Part shown: positions 46,756-57,975 of the stretch, piece by piece
Layout of the letters: the number at the start of each line of letters is the position of its first letter
How positions within the stretch are numbered: position 1 is the first letter of the stretch
Assembly (NCBI GenBank): GCA_025055975.1
Contig: JANWWM010000016.1
Coordinates: 1-64,000, forward strand
DNA: 64,000 nt
Source: Chloroherpetonaceae bacterium
GTDB taxonomy: Bacteria > Bacteroidota > Chlorobiia > Chlorobiales > Thermochlorobacteraceae
Direction: 5' to 3'
Program-made: the position numbers and the translations under genes
Notes under the pieces: generated by a model
Told to the model about the DNA's origin: nothing
Databases searched by the model: none
What the model saw: the letters and a program-made list of their open reading frames with translations, nothing else

Positions 46756-47838
46756 ATGACGACCGAACTCGAACTTTCCGTCAAACTTCACGCGCTTCGT
46801 CAAAAAATGGCGTCGCTCAATCTCGACGCGATGCTTCTGACGTTCCTGCCCGACGTGCGTTGGCTTACGCGCTTCAGCGGCTCAAACGGGACGGTTCTGC
46901 TCTCGCGCGAAAACGCTTGGCTCTTCACGGATTTTCGCTATCAAGAGCAGGTCAAAATCGAAGTCGAAAACGCCGAACCCGTCATCACGTCCGATGGCTA
47001 CGTCGCCGAAATGAAGTCGGGGAAATTTCCGCTCGGAACGCGGGTCGGATTTCAAGCCGATAAGCTCGCTTACGCGACGGTTGAAAAGTTAAGGACGGAA
47101 CTGCCCGACGTGGAGTTCGTTCCCGTCTCGCAGTTCTGCGAAGAGTTCGTCGCCGTCAAAGATTCCGACGAGCTCGACAAGATGCGTCGGGCGGTGGCGA
47201 TTACGGACAAGGTGTTCGAGAAAATTTTGGACGTCATTTCGCCGAAAGTAACCGAGCGCGAGGTCGCCGCCGAAATTTCGTATTGGAACAAGCGTTTCGG
47301 CGCGGAGAAAGACTCCTTCGACCCCATCGTCGCGTCGGGTCCGAGAGGCGCGTTTCCGCATGCGAGAGCGACCGACAACCGCATTCAAAACAACTCGCTC
47401 GTCGTGATTGACATGGGTTGCGTCGTGGAAGGCTATTGCTCCGACCAGACGCGCACGGTCGCCGTCGGCAAAATCGATGACGAAGCGCGAAAGGTCTACA
47501 ACCTCGTGCTTGAAGCGCACTGGCTTGGCATTCGTTCCGCCAAAGCGGGCATGACGGGACGCGAATTGGACGCGATTCCGAGAGAGTTCCTGACGGCGCG
47601 CGGTTACGGCGAAGCGTTTGGACATTCGCTCGGACATGCCGTCGGCTTGCAAGTGCACGAACTTCCCACGATTGGCAGAAAAGGCGAGATGAAAATTCCC
47701 GTCGGCGCGGTCATCACGATCGAGCCGGGCATCTACTTGCCGGGCAAATTCGGCGTGAGAATCGAGGATATGGCGTTGATTACGGAGAATGGCGCCGAAC
47801 CGTTGCCGAAAGCGACGAAGGAATTGATTGAGTTGTAG
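46756..47838 (+). CDS. Xaa-Pro peptidase (M24 family)
   Basis: VVIDMGCVVEGYCSDQTRTVAVG, GEAFGHSLGHAVGLQVHELPTI, VITIEPGIYLPGKFGVRIEDMALIT. Confidence 0.92.
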   Translation: MTTELELSVKLHALRQKMASLNLDAMLLTFLPDVRWLTRFSGSNGTVLLSRENAWLFTDFRYQEQVKIEVENAEPVITSDGYVAEMKSGKFPLGTRVGFQADKLAYATVEKLRTELPDVEFVPVSQFCEEFVAVKDSDELDKMRRAVAITDKVFEKILDVISPKVTEREVAAEISYWNKRFGAEKDSFDPIVASGPRGAFPHARATDNRIQNNSLVVIDMGCVVEGYCSDQTRTVAVGKIDDEARKVYNLVLEAHWLGIRSAKAGMTGRELDAIPREFLTARGYGEAFGHSLGHAVGLQVHELPTIGRKGEMKIPVGAVITIEPGIYLPGKFGVRIEDMALITENGAEPLPKATKELIEL

Positions 47839-47839
47839 C

Positions 47840-48340
47840 CTACTCGATTTGGCGCATCGCTCTTGCGGGCACGCCCGCGACGATGGTTTTCGGCGGCACG
47901 TCTTTGGTAACGACCGCCCCCGCGCCCACGATCGCGCCTTCGCCAATCGTTACGCCCGCGAGAATCGTGGCGTTTGAGCCAATCGATGCGCCTTTTTTGA
48001 CAAGGGTCGGAATCACCTTCCAATCGGCTTCGGTCTGCATTGAGCCGTCGGGGTTGGCGGCTCGCGGATAGGTATCGTTGATGAACATTACGCCGTGTCC
48101 GACGAACACATAATCCTCGATGGTTACGCCTTCGCAAATGAAGGTGTGGCTTGAAATTTTGCAATTCTTTCCAATGACGGCGTTTTTCTGAATCTCCACA
48201 AACGTGCCGATTTTCGTGCCGTCGCCAATCTCGCACCCGTAGGCGTTGACGAAGCCGAAAATTTTTACGTCTTTGCCGAGCTTGACGTTGCTTAACCGAA
48301 TGAAGTTCTCTTTGAGATACTCTTCCGCGAAGGTTGTCAT
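47840..48340 (-). CDS. Left-handed beta-helix (hexapeptide) acyltransferase, WlbB/WbpD-like
   Basis: [54 protein letters not shown]...[33 protein letters not shown]. Confidence 0.88.
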   Translation of the reverse strand: MTTFAEEYLKENFIRLSNVKLGKDVKIFGFVNAYGCEIGDGTKIGTFVEIQKNAVIGKNCKISSHTFICEGVTIEDYVFVGHGVMFINDTYPRAANPDGSMQTEADWKVIPTLVKKGASIGSNATILAGVTIGEGAIVGAGAVVTKDVPPKTIVAGVPARAMRQIE

Positions 48341-48352
48341 AACGCGACGGGT

Positions 48353-49366
48353 TTAGTCGTGATAATGCAGTTTGATTTCTTTTCCGTTTTGCTTGATGGA
48401 TTTTTCCGCCGCTTCCAAAATCCGCACGACGTTCAAGCCTGAGATGCCGTCGGTGATGGGTCGCTTGTTATGCTTGACGCAATCCAAAAAATGCGCCGTC
48501 GCAATCGAGAGCGCTTCGGTTTGGTCAAGTTTCGGCGAGCGCATGTCGCCCGTCCGATATTGCACGAGCATTTCGTAAACGCCCTCTTTCGTTTTGACCT
48601 CCACGCCCTTGTCGTAGATTTTCACCTTTTCGCTGTTCTCCATGTCGTCGAACACAATCATTGATTTTGAGCCGCCAATCAAAATTTTGCGAATCTTGAC
48701 GGGCGCGAGCCAATTGACATGAAAGTGCGCGATAAGATTGTTCTCGAAGAAAACCGTGAGATAGGCGACGTTTTCCAAATCGTTGCCGACGTGGCAACTG
48801 CCGACGGCAGAGACGGATTTCGGACGCTCGCGCAAGAGATGATCCATAATCGAGAGATCGTGCGGCGCAAGATCCCAGACCACATTGACATCGTGCTGAA
48901 ACAATCCCAAGTTGACGCGCACGGAATCAAAGTAATACACTTCCCCCAACTCGCCACTATCGACGATTTCCTTCATTTTGCGGACCGCGCCCGTGTAAAT
49001 GAAGGTGTGATCGACGATGATTTTCAGCCCTTTCCTTTCGGCAAGTTCAATGAGCGACTCGGCTTCGGAGACTTTCGCCGTGAAGGGCTTTTCAACCCAC
49101 AGATGCTTGCCCGATTCCAACACTTTTTTTCCGAGCGGATAATGCGACGAGACGGGCGTGGCGAGCGCGACGGCGACCACGTCGTCGTCTCTCAACGCAT
49201 CGTCAAGACAAGCGGACGTTTCAAGGTCGGGGAAACGCTGTTTGGCTTTGACAAGGCGCGTCTCGTCTTTGTCAATGCCCATCACGCGCTTGACGTCGGG
49301 AAGCGCTTGAAAGTTTCGGACAAGATTCGGACCCCAATAGCCAAGTCCGACAACGGCGATTTTCAT
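48353..49366 (-). CDS. Gfo/Idh/MocA-family oxidoreductase, WlbA/WbpB-like
   Basis: MKIAVVGLGYWGPNLVRNFQ (Rossmann), KHLWVEKPFTAKVSEAESLIELA (EKP motif). Confidence 0.88.
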   Translation of the reverse strand: MKIAVVGLGYWGPNLVRNFQALPDVKRVMGIDKDETRLVKAKQRFPDLETSACLDDALRDDDVVAVALATPVSSHYPLGKKVLESGKHLWVEKPFTAKVSEAESLIELAERKGLKIIVDHTFIYTGAVRKMKEIVDSGELGEVYYFDSVRVNLGLFQHDVNVVWDLAPHDLSIMDHLLRERPKSVSAVGSCHVGNDLENVAYLTVFFENNLIAHFHVNWLAPVKIRKILIGGSKSMIVFDDMENSEKVKIYDKGVEVKTKEGVYEMLVQYRTGDMRSPKLDQTEALSIATAHFLDCVKHNKRPITDGISGLNVVRILEAAEKSIKQNGKEIKLHYHD

Positions 49367-49379
49367 AATGAACGCGAGT

Positions 49380-50840
49380 TTAGTAGCCGCCTCTCGAAAA
49401 TAGCATCACAGGGAAGGTTTTGAGAATGAGTTTCAAATCGAACATTGGCGACATGTTTTCAATGTAGAACAAATCCAAGATAACCATATCGTTGAACCCG
49501 ACGGCGCTTCGCCCCGACACCTGCCACAATCCCGTGCACCCAGGCAACACCGAAAGCCGACGTCGATGCCAATCTTCATACTCTTCCCACTCGTAAGGCA
49601 GGCACGGACGCGGACCAACCAAACTCATATCGCCTTTGAGCACGTTGAACAATTGCGGCAGTTCATCGAGGCTTGTCCTGCGCAAGAATCGTCCGATGGG
49701 CGTAACGCGCGGATCATTGACGATTTTCTTCACCTCCAACTTGCCCTCGCCATTGACGACCATCTGCTTGGATTCTCGAATCAAATTCTTTGTGAATTCG
49801 CGGTGAATGCTGTCGTCGTTATTGACATACATTGAGCGAAACTTGTAGAACTCGAATGGCTTGCCATCTTTTCCGATGCGAATTTGCTTGAAGAACACAG
49901 GTCCCTTCGAGGTGAGTTTGATGAGCACAGCGATGACGAGAAACGGAATCGCCAGCAGAATGAGACCAATGAGCGAGAGCGTGACGTCAACGACGCGCTT
50001 GTAGAGCATAAACGCCACGTTCTTGTGATTTTCCATCACGGCGATGACGGGAATTTCGGCGTATTGTTCGATCCAAACCTTGTCGGGCACGATGCCATAG
50101 AGTTCGGAGGCGACTTTGACGACGGCTTTCGTTTGCTTGGCTTGGTCGATGATATCGATCAGTTTTTGATGCGAAACGTCGCTCGCGGCGACGATGATTT
50201 CCTCAATGTTTTCACGCTCCACGATGTCTTTCATCTGATTCAAAGAACCAATGACATAAAGATCTCCGAAGACGCGCTCGCCGATTTTGGCTTCGTCGGC
50301 GATGAACCCGACGACGTTCAAGCCGAGCGACGATTCCACGACCAATTTCGCCGCCACCATTCGCGCCGAGCGATCCGAGCCGACAATCAACACCTTGCGT
50401 TGCAGAAGTTTCTTTTCCGCAAAGAGCGCGTAAAGATTTCGGAAAACAAGCAAGCGAAACGCAATCAAGTTCAGCGAACCTGCGCCAAAAAAGTAGGCGA
50501 TGATCAAGCGGCTATCGAAATACGACATTCCCTTGACGATGAACGACAAGACGATTAGCCCCACGACTCCATAGCCTACCGCTCTGAGAATCGCGATCGC
50601 TTGCGGGATCAGGCTCAAAAACACGTTGATTTTGTAGAGGTGGAAATGTTGAAAGACGGCGATCCACGCTATCGAGACGAGCGCGAAAATCAAGACTTGG
50701 TCGTTCCAGATCGCTTGCGGGATTTCGCTTAATTCAAAGCCGAAGCGCAGTTGAATCGCCGCAAGAAACGAGAGCTGCAAGATTACGTAGTCGCACAGAG
50801 CCAGCAGATATTTGTGCTTTGGTATTTTGTTCAGCATCAT
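49380..50840 (-). CDS. Undecaprenyl-phosphate sugar phosphotransferase (polyprenyl glycosylphosphotransferase)
   Basis: N-terminal helices, middle [19 protein letters not shown]-terminal [57 protein letters not shown]...[27 protein letters not shown]. Confidence 0.92.
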   Translation of the reverse strand: MMLNKIPKHKYLLALCDYVILQLSFLAAIQLRFGFELSEIPQAIWNDQVLIFALVSIAWIAVFQHFHLYKINVFLSLIPQAIAILRAVGYGVVGLIVLSFIVKGMSYFDSRLIIAYFFGAGSLNLIAFRLLVFRNLYALFAEKKLLQRKVLIVGSDRSARMVAAKLVVESSLGLNVVGFIADEAKIGERVFGDLYVIGSLNQMKDIVERENIEEIIVAASDVSHQKLIDIIDQAKQTKAVVKVASELYGIVPDKVWIEQYAEIPVIAVMENHKNVAFMLYKRVVDVTLSLIGLILLAIPFLVIAVLIKLTSKGPVFFKQIRIGKDGKPFEFYKFRSMYVNNDDSIHREFTKNLIRESKQMVVNGEGKLEVKKIVNDPRVTPIGRFLRRTSLDELPQLFNVLKGDMSLVGPRPCLPYEWEEYEDWHRRRLSVLPGCTGLWQVSGRSAVGFNDMVILDLFYIENMSPMFDLKLILKTFPVMLFSRGGY

Positions 50841-51940
50841 AACGACGAGTTTGATGAACGAAGAAAATCCGATACGACGTCTCGCACGCGACGCTCGACC
50901 GCGTCCGTGATGATTCTCGGCGGTTGAGTCGCGCATCGCTTTTTCAAGACGATTTTCTCGATGTCGGCTTCGGAGCGAATGAACCGAATCATTCCGCGGT
51001 TTTCCATATCCTTGTCCAAAGCTCCTTGTTTGCCCGCGAAGATGCTGTAGACCGGCACGCCCAAAAGGGCGGCTTCGCGGTTCATCGTCCCTCCGCCCGA
51101 AATGAGCAAATCCGAATGAAACGCGAGGTCGAGCCCATTCACGGCGCGCTTGGGAATGAGGTAGGACGAGAGGGAATAATTTTTCTCCGCAAGATGTCGT
51201 CGCAACGCTTCCTTTTGTTCGCTCCCGCGCGGCAGAATGAACGTGAAGACGTCGGGTTGGCGAAGCAGTTTCTCCAAAAGTTTTTCCAAGATGCGCTCGC
51301 TCGCCTCGTTGTGGTAGTTGGCGGCGGAAGCGGGCGGACGGAGCGTTACGATGACCTTGCTTCGAGGAATTTCGATGCCGTTTTCTTCGCCGACCGTTTC
51401 CAGAAATCGCTCGTCGGCTTCGTAGTGGCGCAGGTAGATTTCTTCCTTGTAGCCCTCGTATTTGACGCGCTTTTTGGGCGAAAGCCCGATTTTGTCAAGC
51501 GTTTCGTCGGGGATTTTTTCGGGCACGAGCACCCTGTCGGAGAAAGCGTTGAAGATGAAGGTCTCGGTAAATTCGTAGTCATACATCGTAATCACGGGCA
51601 GTTTGAGCCACTTTGCCGCCAAGACCATTGAGCGCGAGCCGTGACTGAGCGCCACGCCGATTTCGATTCCGCGCTTGCGCAACGAGCGCACATGCGAGGC
51701 GAGTTCTTGGGCGCGAATCGCCAAGCCGAAAATTTTTTTGAGCTTGTTTTTTCCGTAGTGCCTGCCAATCACATCGAACTCCCCCTTCAAGCCCGATCTC
51801 TCCAAGAGTTCGACGGTCTGCGCAAAGTCGCGCGCCGTGAGCACGACGGGCTGACCTTCGGCGCGATACCGCTTCACGAGGGGCGCGAACAGCGGCACAT
51901 GCGGCGAATTGTCCAAATCAATCCATATCGCTTTCCTCAT
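50837..51940 (-). CDS. DUF354-family GT-B-fold protein
   Basis: IWIDLDNSPHVPLFAPLVKRYRAEGQPVVLTARDFAQTVELLERSGL, SDLLISGGGTMNREAALLGVPVYSIFAGKQGALD. Confidence 0.82.
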   Translation of the reverse strand: MRKAIWIDLDNSPHVPLFAPLVKRYRAEGQPVVLTARDFAQTVELLERSGLKGEFDVIGRHYGKNKLKKIFGLAIRAQELASHVRSLRKRGIEIGVALSHGSRSMVLAAKWLKLPVITMYDYEFTETFIFNAFSDRVLVPEKIPDETLDKIGLSPKKRVKYEGYKEEIYLRHYEADERFLETVGEENGIEIPRSKVIVTLRPPASAANYHNEASERILEKLLEKLLRQPDVFTFILPRGSEQKEALRRHLAEKNYSLSSYLIPKRAVNGLDLAFHSDLLISGGGTMNREAALLGVPVYSIFAGKQGALDKDMENRGMIRFIRSEADIEKIVLKKRCATQPPRIITDAVERRVRDVVSDFLRSSNSSL

Positions 51941-53067
51941 ACCGAATCCGTTTGGGTTGCGGCAATGGCTTGAACGGCTTGCTTCAAACTCTCGCAGACG
52001 CGCTCAATCATCTCTTCCGTCAGTTCCGCATACATCGGCAGCGAGAGCAACCGCGACATCTGCCTATGAGCGACGGGAAAATCCGACGGCTGATGCTTGA
52101 AACGCCGATAGGCTTCCGTGAACGGCAACGCGGTTGGATAATGAATGCCCGTCTCGATGCCATCGGCTTTGAGCTTGGCGATGACTTCGTCGCGGTTCGG
52201 GACTTGAACGACGTAGAGATGATAAACGTGGCGCGAGTGAGTTGGCTCAATGGGCAACTGAATGTCGAGGTCGGAAAGCCATTCGTCGTAGAGAGCGGCG
52301 TTTCGGCGTCGCGCTTCCGTCCATTCGTCGAGGCGTTTGAGTTTGACGGAAAGCACGGCGGCTTGAATGCCGTCCAATCGGCTATTTCTACCCTCGATTT
52401 TATGCACATTCTTGGCGACCTGTCCGTGATTGGCAATCATCCGCGCCTTTTGCGCGATGTCGTCGTCGTTGGTAACCATTCCGCCCGCGTCGCCGTAAGC
52501 GCCAAGATTTTTGCCCGGATAAAAACTGAACGAGGCGCAATCCCCCATCGTGCCCGCTTTGCGACCCTTGTAGGTTGCGCCGTGCGCTTGGGCGCAATCT
52601 TCCAAGACCTTTAAGTTATGCTTTCGGGCAATCGCCATAATCTCGTCCATCTCCGCGGGCAAGCCGTAAAGATGAACGGGAATGATGGCTTTGGTTCGCG
52701 GCGTGATTTTTTCCTCGATTTTGCCGATGTCTATCGTATAAGTTTCGGGGTGATTGTCGACGAAGACGGGCGTTGCGCCAACGGTCGTAACCGCTTCCGC
52801 CGTTGAAATCCAAGTGTTCGCGGGGACGAGGACTTCGTCGCCGCGTCCGATGCCCATCGCTTGCAAAAGAATCTCGATGGAGTCCGTTCCATTCGCGCAA
52901 GAAACGCAATGTTTAACTCCGAGATAGGCGGCAAACTCGTCTTCAAAAATTTTGGCGTATTTGCCGCTGATGAACGCCGTTTCGGAGATGACTTTGGCGA
53001 TGGCATCATCTATTTCGCGCCGAATCGTGAGATACTGCGCCTTCAAATCCACGAAAGGAACGGTCAT
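51937..53067 (-). CDS. DegT/DnrJ/EryC1/StrS aminotransferase, WlbC/WbpE-like
   Basis: VPFVDLKAQYLTIRREIDDAI, CVSCANGTDSIEILLQAMGIGRGDEVLVPANTWISTAEAVTTVGATPVFVD, SFYPGKNLGAYGDAGGMVTND (PLP-Lys). Confidence 0.92.
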   Translation of the reverse strand: MTVPFVDLKAQYLTIRREIDDAIAKVISETAFISGKYAKIFEDEFAAYLGVKHCVSCANGTDSIEILLQAMGIGRGDEVLVPANTWISTAEAVTTVGATPVFVDNHPETYTIDIGKIEEKITPRTKAIIPVHLYGLPAEMDEIMAIARKHNLKVLEDCAQAHGATYKGRKAGTMGDCASFSFYPGKNLGAYGDAGGMVTNDDDIAQKARMIANHGQVAKNVHKIEGRNSRLDGIQAAVLSVKLKRLDEWTEARRRNAALYDEWLSDLDIQLPIEPTHSRHVYHLYVVQVPNRDEVIAKLKADGIETGIHYPTALPFTEAYRRFKHQPSDFPVAHRQMSRLLSLPMYAELTEEMIERVCESLKQAVQAIAATQTDSV

Positions 53068-53078
53068 AAAGAAACGAG

Positions 53079-54230
53079 TTAAGAGTGAAACAGAAAAAAA
53101 CTCAATGCCGCGAACATCCACGCACTCGACCACCGCATATATGGGATTCTGTTCAATCCATATTTTCCGCGTTGATAGTAGATGTAGCCGCTTTCGTCCT
53201 GCATGTTGTTCAACGCCCAATTCACGACGCGCGTCGCCAATTCCATCTTGCCGAATCGGGTCAAGGTCAGAATCGACTGCGCGATGGCGGTGGCATCGAT
53301 CGGATACAGGTTTTTGTCGTAGTATTTCGGAATCTCGCCTCGCTCAAAGAAATTTTCCTCGTAGTATCGCAAGCCCTTTTCCAACGCTTCGCTAAAACTC
53401 CGGTCGCCCGAATGCTTTTGGTAGTCGTCCAAGCAATCGAGCACATAGCCCGTGTGAAAGTTATCCGCCCATGTTCGAGCGTCGCCTTTTTTGGTCGCGT
53501 AAGCCCATGCGCCGTTTGGTTGCTGTTTTCTGACGACGAACTCGACCGTCTTTCGCGCCTCTCGAATCAACCTGTCGTCTTTGGTTACGGAATAGACTTG
53601 CGCCAGAAGTCTTGCGCCTTTCATCGTCGCGTTGAGAACCACTTGCCTGTCGAGTGGCGAATACGAGTAACAGAACACGTCGCCCTCGTAGGTTTTGTTC
53701 AGGTCGTTTAGAACGAATCTCGTGGCGCTTTCGCACAGGGCGAAGGCTTTTTGACACCCTGTAATTTGGTAATACCCGAAGAGCGCGTTGGTAATAAATC
53801 CCGTCGCCACGACCGTCGGCGCGAAAGCGGGAATTCGCGCATATCGGGCTTCCCAATCAAAATCGTAACCCCAGCATGCGCCCGAATACCCTTCGGATTT
53901 CAGACGCTCCAACTCCCGCAATAAGAAATCAAATTTCATACCATAGTTTTCATCGGGGCGTAGGCGCGATAGGTAGGCGTATCCTTGCAAGCAAAGACCC
54001 AGCGTAACGGGGTTGTAGCCTTTCGAAATGCCGAGCCAAGGTCGGATGTTGACTGGCAGTCGTTTCAAAACCTGCTGAAATCCCCATCGAAGCGCTTTGT
54101 TGCGATTGAGAATCGGCAAGCGAAAGATTGGCGAAGTTAGCGCGTCGTAGGGGTCGTAGCCGCGATACGATTCGCGCTCAATGTATCGTTGCAGCCGAAA
54201 GAGCCGTTCTGAAATCAAGTCCGTTTCCAT
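53079..54230 (-). CDS. Hypothetical alpha/alpha-toroid-like protein in polysaccharide locus
   Basis: Helical repeats VVRKQQPNGAWAYATKKGDARTWADNFHTGYVLDCLDDYQKHSGD, AIAQSILTLTRFGKMELATRVVNWALNNMQDESGYIYYQRGKYGLNRIPYMRWSSAWMFAALS. Confidence 0.75.
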   Translation of the reverse strand: METDLISERLFRLQRYIERESYRGYDPYDALTSPIFRLPILNRNKALRWGFQQVLKRLPVNIRPWLGISKGYNPVTLGLCLQGYAYLSRLRPDENYGMKFDFLLRELERLKSEGYSGACWGYDFDWEARYARIPAFAPTVVATGFITNALFGYYQITGCQKAFALCESATRFVLNDLNKTYEGDVFCYSYSPLDRQVVLNATMKGARLLAQVYSVTKDDRLIREARKTVEFVVRKQQPNGAWAYATKKGDARTWADNFHTGYVLDCLDDYQKHSGDRSFSEALEKGLRYYEENFFERGEIPKYYDKNLYPIDATAIAQSILTLTRFGKMELATRVVNWALNNMQDESGYIYYQRGKYGLNRIPYMRWSSAWMFAALSFFLFHS

Positions 54231-54317
54231 CTGTCGCTTGCGGCGGAGCGTCGGCAAATTTACGACTTTTGCTCGACTCGTCGCATCGCCGCAACGGGAT
54301 TCGCTTCCAAGTTTGGC

Positions 54318-55649
54318 TCAACGCTCAAAAATCGCCTTGCCAATCGCGCACTCCAAGCATCGAAACGCCTCGCAATACGATTTTTGAAGCTCAATCAGCC
54401 CTTGTTCCATCATTGCGGATTTGACTTGATAGACATCGCCCAAGAGTTCGCGCATTGCGGCGCTCGAAAGTTCGCTCGTCAAGCCCTTCGGGTAGGCGGC
54501 GTAGAGCGCGAAGACGTCGCGTCGTCTCGCGTCGTCGCCTCGCGTTTGATAGAAGCCGTAGAGCGCGGGCAGGAGCGCGTTTAGGACGATTTCGGCGGCG
54601 CGCGTTTTTCCAACGAGCGATTTTAGGGGCGTTTTCGCCTCTGCGCCAAAGCGGTAATGCGTTTGCCAATAGCCGCTCGCGTCGGCAAGGAAAAGGCTTT
54701 CAAGCAGGGCGAGTTTGCGCCTAATGGGCAGGCTCGTCTCAATGATGTCGGTCGCCGATTTGAGAAAGCCGCGTTCCAAATTTTTGGAGAGAATTTCGGC
54801 GAGCGCGGCGATTCGAAGCGTCGGAAAGTTCGCGGGGCGAAGCCGAAAGAAGACCCACTCGCTCGCTTGAAGTTTCGGAAGCGAGGCGAATTCCGTCCGC
54901 TCAAACTCGGCGCGAAGCGCGGTCGCGTAAGCCTCGCCGAGCGATTCGGGAACGAGACCCGACAGCGAGAAGAAAATCGCTTCGAGTTTTTCTCGACGCG
55001 CCGCAAAACTTAGCGTCGCAAAGCTTTTCAGGCGTTCAAACGGAACCAGCGACGCGAGTTTTTCCATTGGCGCGGCGTTCTCGGCGTAGCCAAGCGCGCG
55101 AGCCAAAGCGCGATAAATTCGCTCGTCGTCGTTTTCGGAGAGTTCTTTCAAACGCTCGACCTTTCTTGAAAATCGCTCTTCCGCAAGCCGCCGAACCCAA
55201 TCCAGTTTCAACTCGTCGTCAACGCTCGCCAGCAACGAGGCGCAGTGCAGCGCGGGGCGATTCGTCAGAGCCGCCTCGTCTCGAATGCACCGAGCGAGAA
55301 CGCGATGCAAATCGTCGTTCAAATGTTTCGAAAGTTCCAAAACGGGCGGCGAATCGGGGATCGGTTCGTCGCGCTCGAAGACGACGTGCAGAATCACCTT
55401 GTCGTAATGCGCGCTTTCGCCATGCCGATGCCGCTTCCAATCCGACGCGCGCGCGTGAATTTCGACGTCTCCGAATCGCTCTTCGCCATCGATCAAAATT
55501 TTCGCGCCGAGAAAATCCGCGCCCTCGTTGCGATTGAGCGTTCCGACCGCGAGAATTTGAAGCGGCTTTGCGTCGACGGTTTGAAGCGTGGCGAGATTGA
55601 GGTAAAGATTTTTCCAAATGTGGCGGAGGTATTTTTCGGGAATGTTCAT
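54318..55649 (-). CDS. DUF2851-family protein
   Basis: MNIPEKYLRHIWKNLYLNLATLQTVDAKPLQILAVGTLNRNEGADFLGAKILIDGEERFGDVEIHARASDWKRHRH...YDKVILHVVFERD. Confidence 0.85.
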   Translation of the reverse strand: MNIPEKYLRHIWKNLYLNLATLQTVDAKPLQILAVGTLNRNEGADFLGAKILIDGEERFGDVEIHARASDWKRHRHGESAHYDKVILHVVFERDEPIPDSPPVLELSKHLNDDLHRVLARCIRDEAALTNRPALHCASLLASVDDELKLDWVRRLAEERFSRKVERLKELSENDDERIYRALARALGYAENAAPMEKLASLVPFERLKSFATLSFAARREKLEAIFFSLSGLVPESLGEAYATALRAEFERTEFASLPKLQASEWVFFRLRPANFPTLRIAALAEILSKNLERGFLKSATDIIETSLPIRRKLALLESLFLADASGYWQTHYRFGAEAKTPLKSLVGKTRAAEIVLNALLPALYGFYQTRGDDARRRDVFALYAAYPKGLTSELSSAAMRELLGDVYQVKSAMMEQGLIELQKSYCEAFRCLECAIGKAIFER

Positions 55650-55668
55650 CGCCGTCGACGCGAAAGCG

Positions 55669-55699
55669 AAAGGCGTTGCTCAAACGAACAACGCCTTTT
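55669..55699 (-). terminator. Terminator-like hairpin downstream of icd
   Basis: Minus-strand AAAAGGCGTTG-TTCGTTTGAG-CAACGCCTTT just after the icd stop. Confidence 0.6.
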
Positions 55700-55707
55700 C
55701 GAGACCA

Positions 55708-56982
<1,275 letters not shown>

Positions 56983-57015
56983 GCTGCGTTCATTTTTTAA
57001 GGTTATTGGAAAAAC

Positions 57016-57966
57016 TTACCAATTTCCGAGGTAATCCCACTCAAATTTTGTGAGAAAGCGACCGAGACGCTTGACGACTTTTTCGGCGGTATGCTTGCCT
57101 CTAAAATCGACCGTTCCGCCACGCCCCTCCTCTTCAATGACGGCGGCGATGTCCTTGAACTCCGATTCGGAAAGCGTTTGGTGTTGCCGTGCGCTTTCAG
57201 CGATTTCCATTGCGAAGTCAAAGTAACGATACTGCATCGTCAAAACAATCGCGCGGACGAGTTTATCTTTGGCGTAAAAAAGGCTGTCTTTCGGGAGTGC
57301 GGGAATGTCGCGGAAGTAAATCGCGTCGCCTGCGACGAGTTGCCCTTTCGGTCCGCCCAAGCGCGCGCCGCTTTTGCGCTTAAAGTAATTGCTTTTGGCT
57401 AAATCAAACAGAACAAAGCCCTGCTCGGCGAGAAGCGCGTCAATGTCGCGAAAGAGCGGCGCGTTGGAGAAAACGCGATTGAACCAGACCTCGACTTCGA
57501 CGGCAAAGACTCGTTTCAAGGTCTCGCCCGCGCCGTTGAGAATGTCGCGCTCGCACCCTTCGGTATCGATTTTCACGTAATCTACGTCGTCAATGCCCGC
57601 TTGTTTGAGCGCGTCGTCGAGCGCCTGCGTCGCAACGGGAACTTCTCGTTTGATGGCATAATTTGGGGCGGAAACGAAACGATTGACGAAGACGTAATTC
57701 GGACGGAAAAGCGAACTGCTTCCCTCGGCTTGGAGCAAGTGAAACGTGCGCGCTTCGCCGCGATTGCCAACGGCAAGTGGCAGATACTTCACGAAAGGGT
57801 CGCCTTTGGCGTTGAGCGTTGCGCACTCGGCTTCGTCAGGCTCAAACCCGATGATTCGCATCGGAACTTTCGACGGTAAATTTTTCCAACGCGCGTTGAT
57901 ACCTGCGCGCGCACCAATGTCAATGAGCGTAAGCGGCGCGGTAATGTATTTTTTGAGCGACTGCAT
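57016..57966 (-). CDS. FkbM-family methyltransferase
   Basis: LTLIDIGARAGINARWKNL, RIIGFEPDEAECATLN, DDVDYVKIDTEGCERDILNGAG. Confidence 0.86.
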   Translation of the reverse strand: MQSLKKYITAPLTLIDIGARAGINARWKNLPSKVPMRIIGFEPDEAECATLNAKGDPFVKYLPLAVGNRGEARTFHLLQAEGSSSLFRPNYVFVNRFVSAPNYAIKREVPVATQALDDALKQAGIDDVDYVKIDTEGCERDILNGAGETLKRVFAVEVEVWFNRVFSNAPLFRDIDALLAEQGFVLFDLAKSNYFKRKSGARLGGPKGQLVAGDAIYFRDIPALPKDSLFYAKDKLVRAIVLTMQYRYFDFAMEIAESARQHQTLSESEFKDIAAVIEEEGRGGTVDFRGKHTAEKVVKRLGRFLTKFEWDYLGNW

Positions 57967-57975
57967 TTATCCCAT

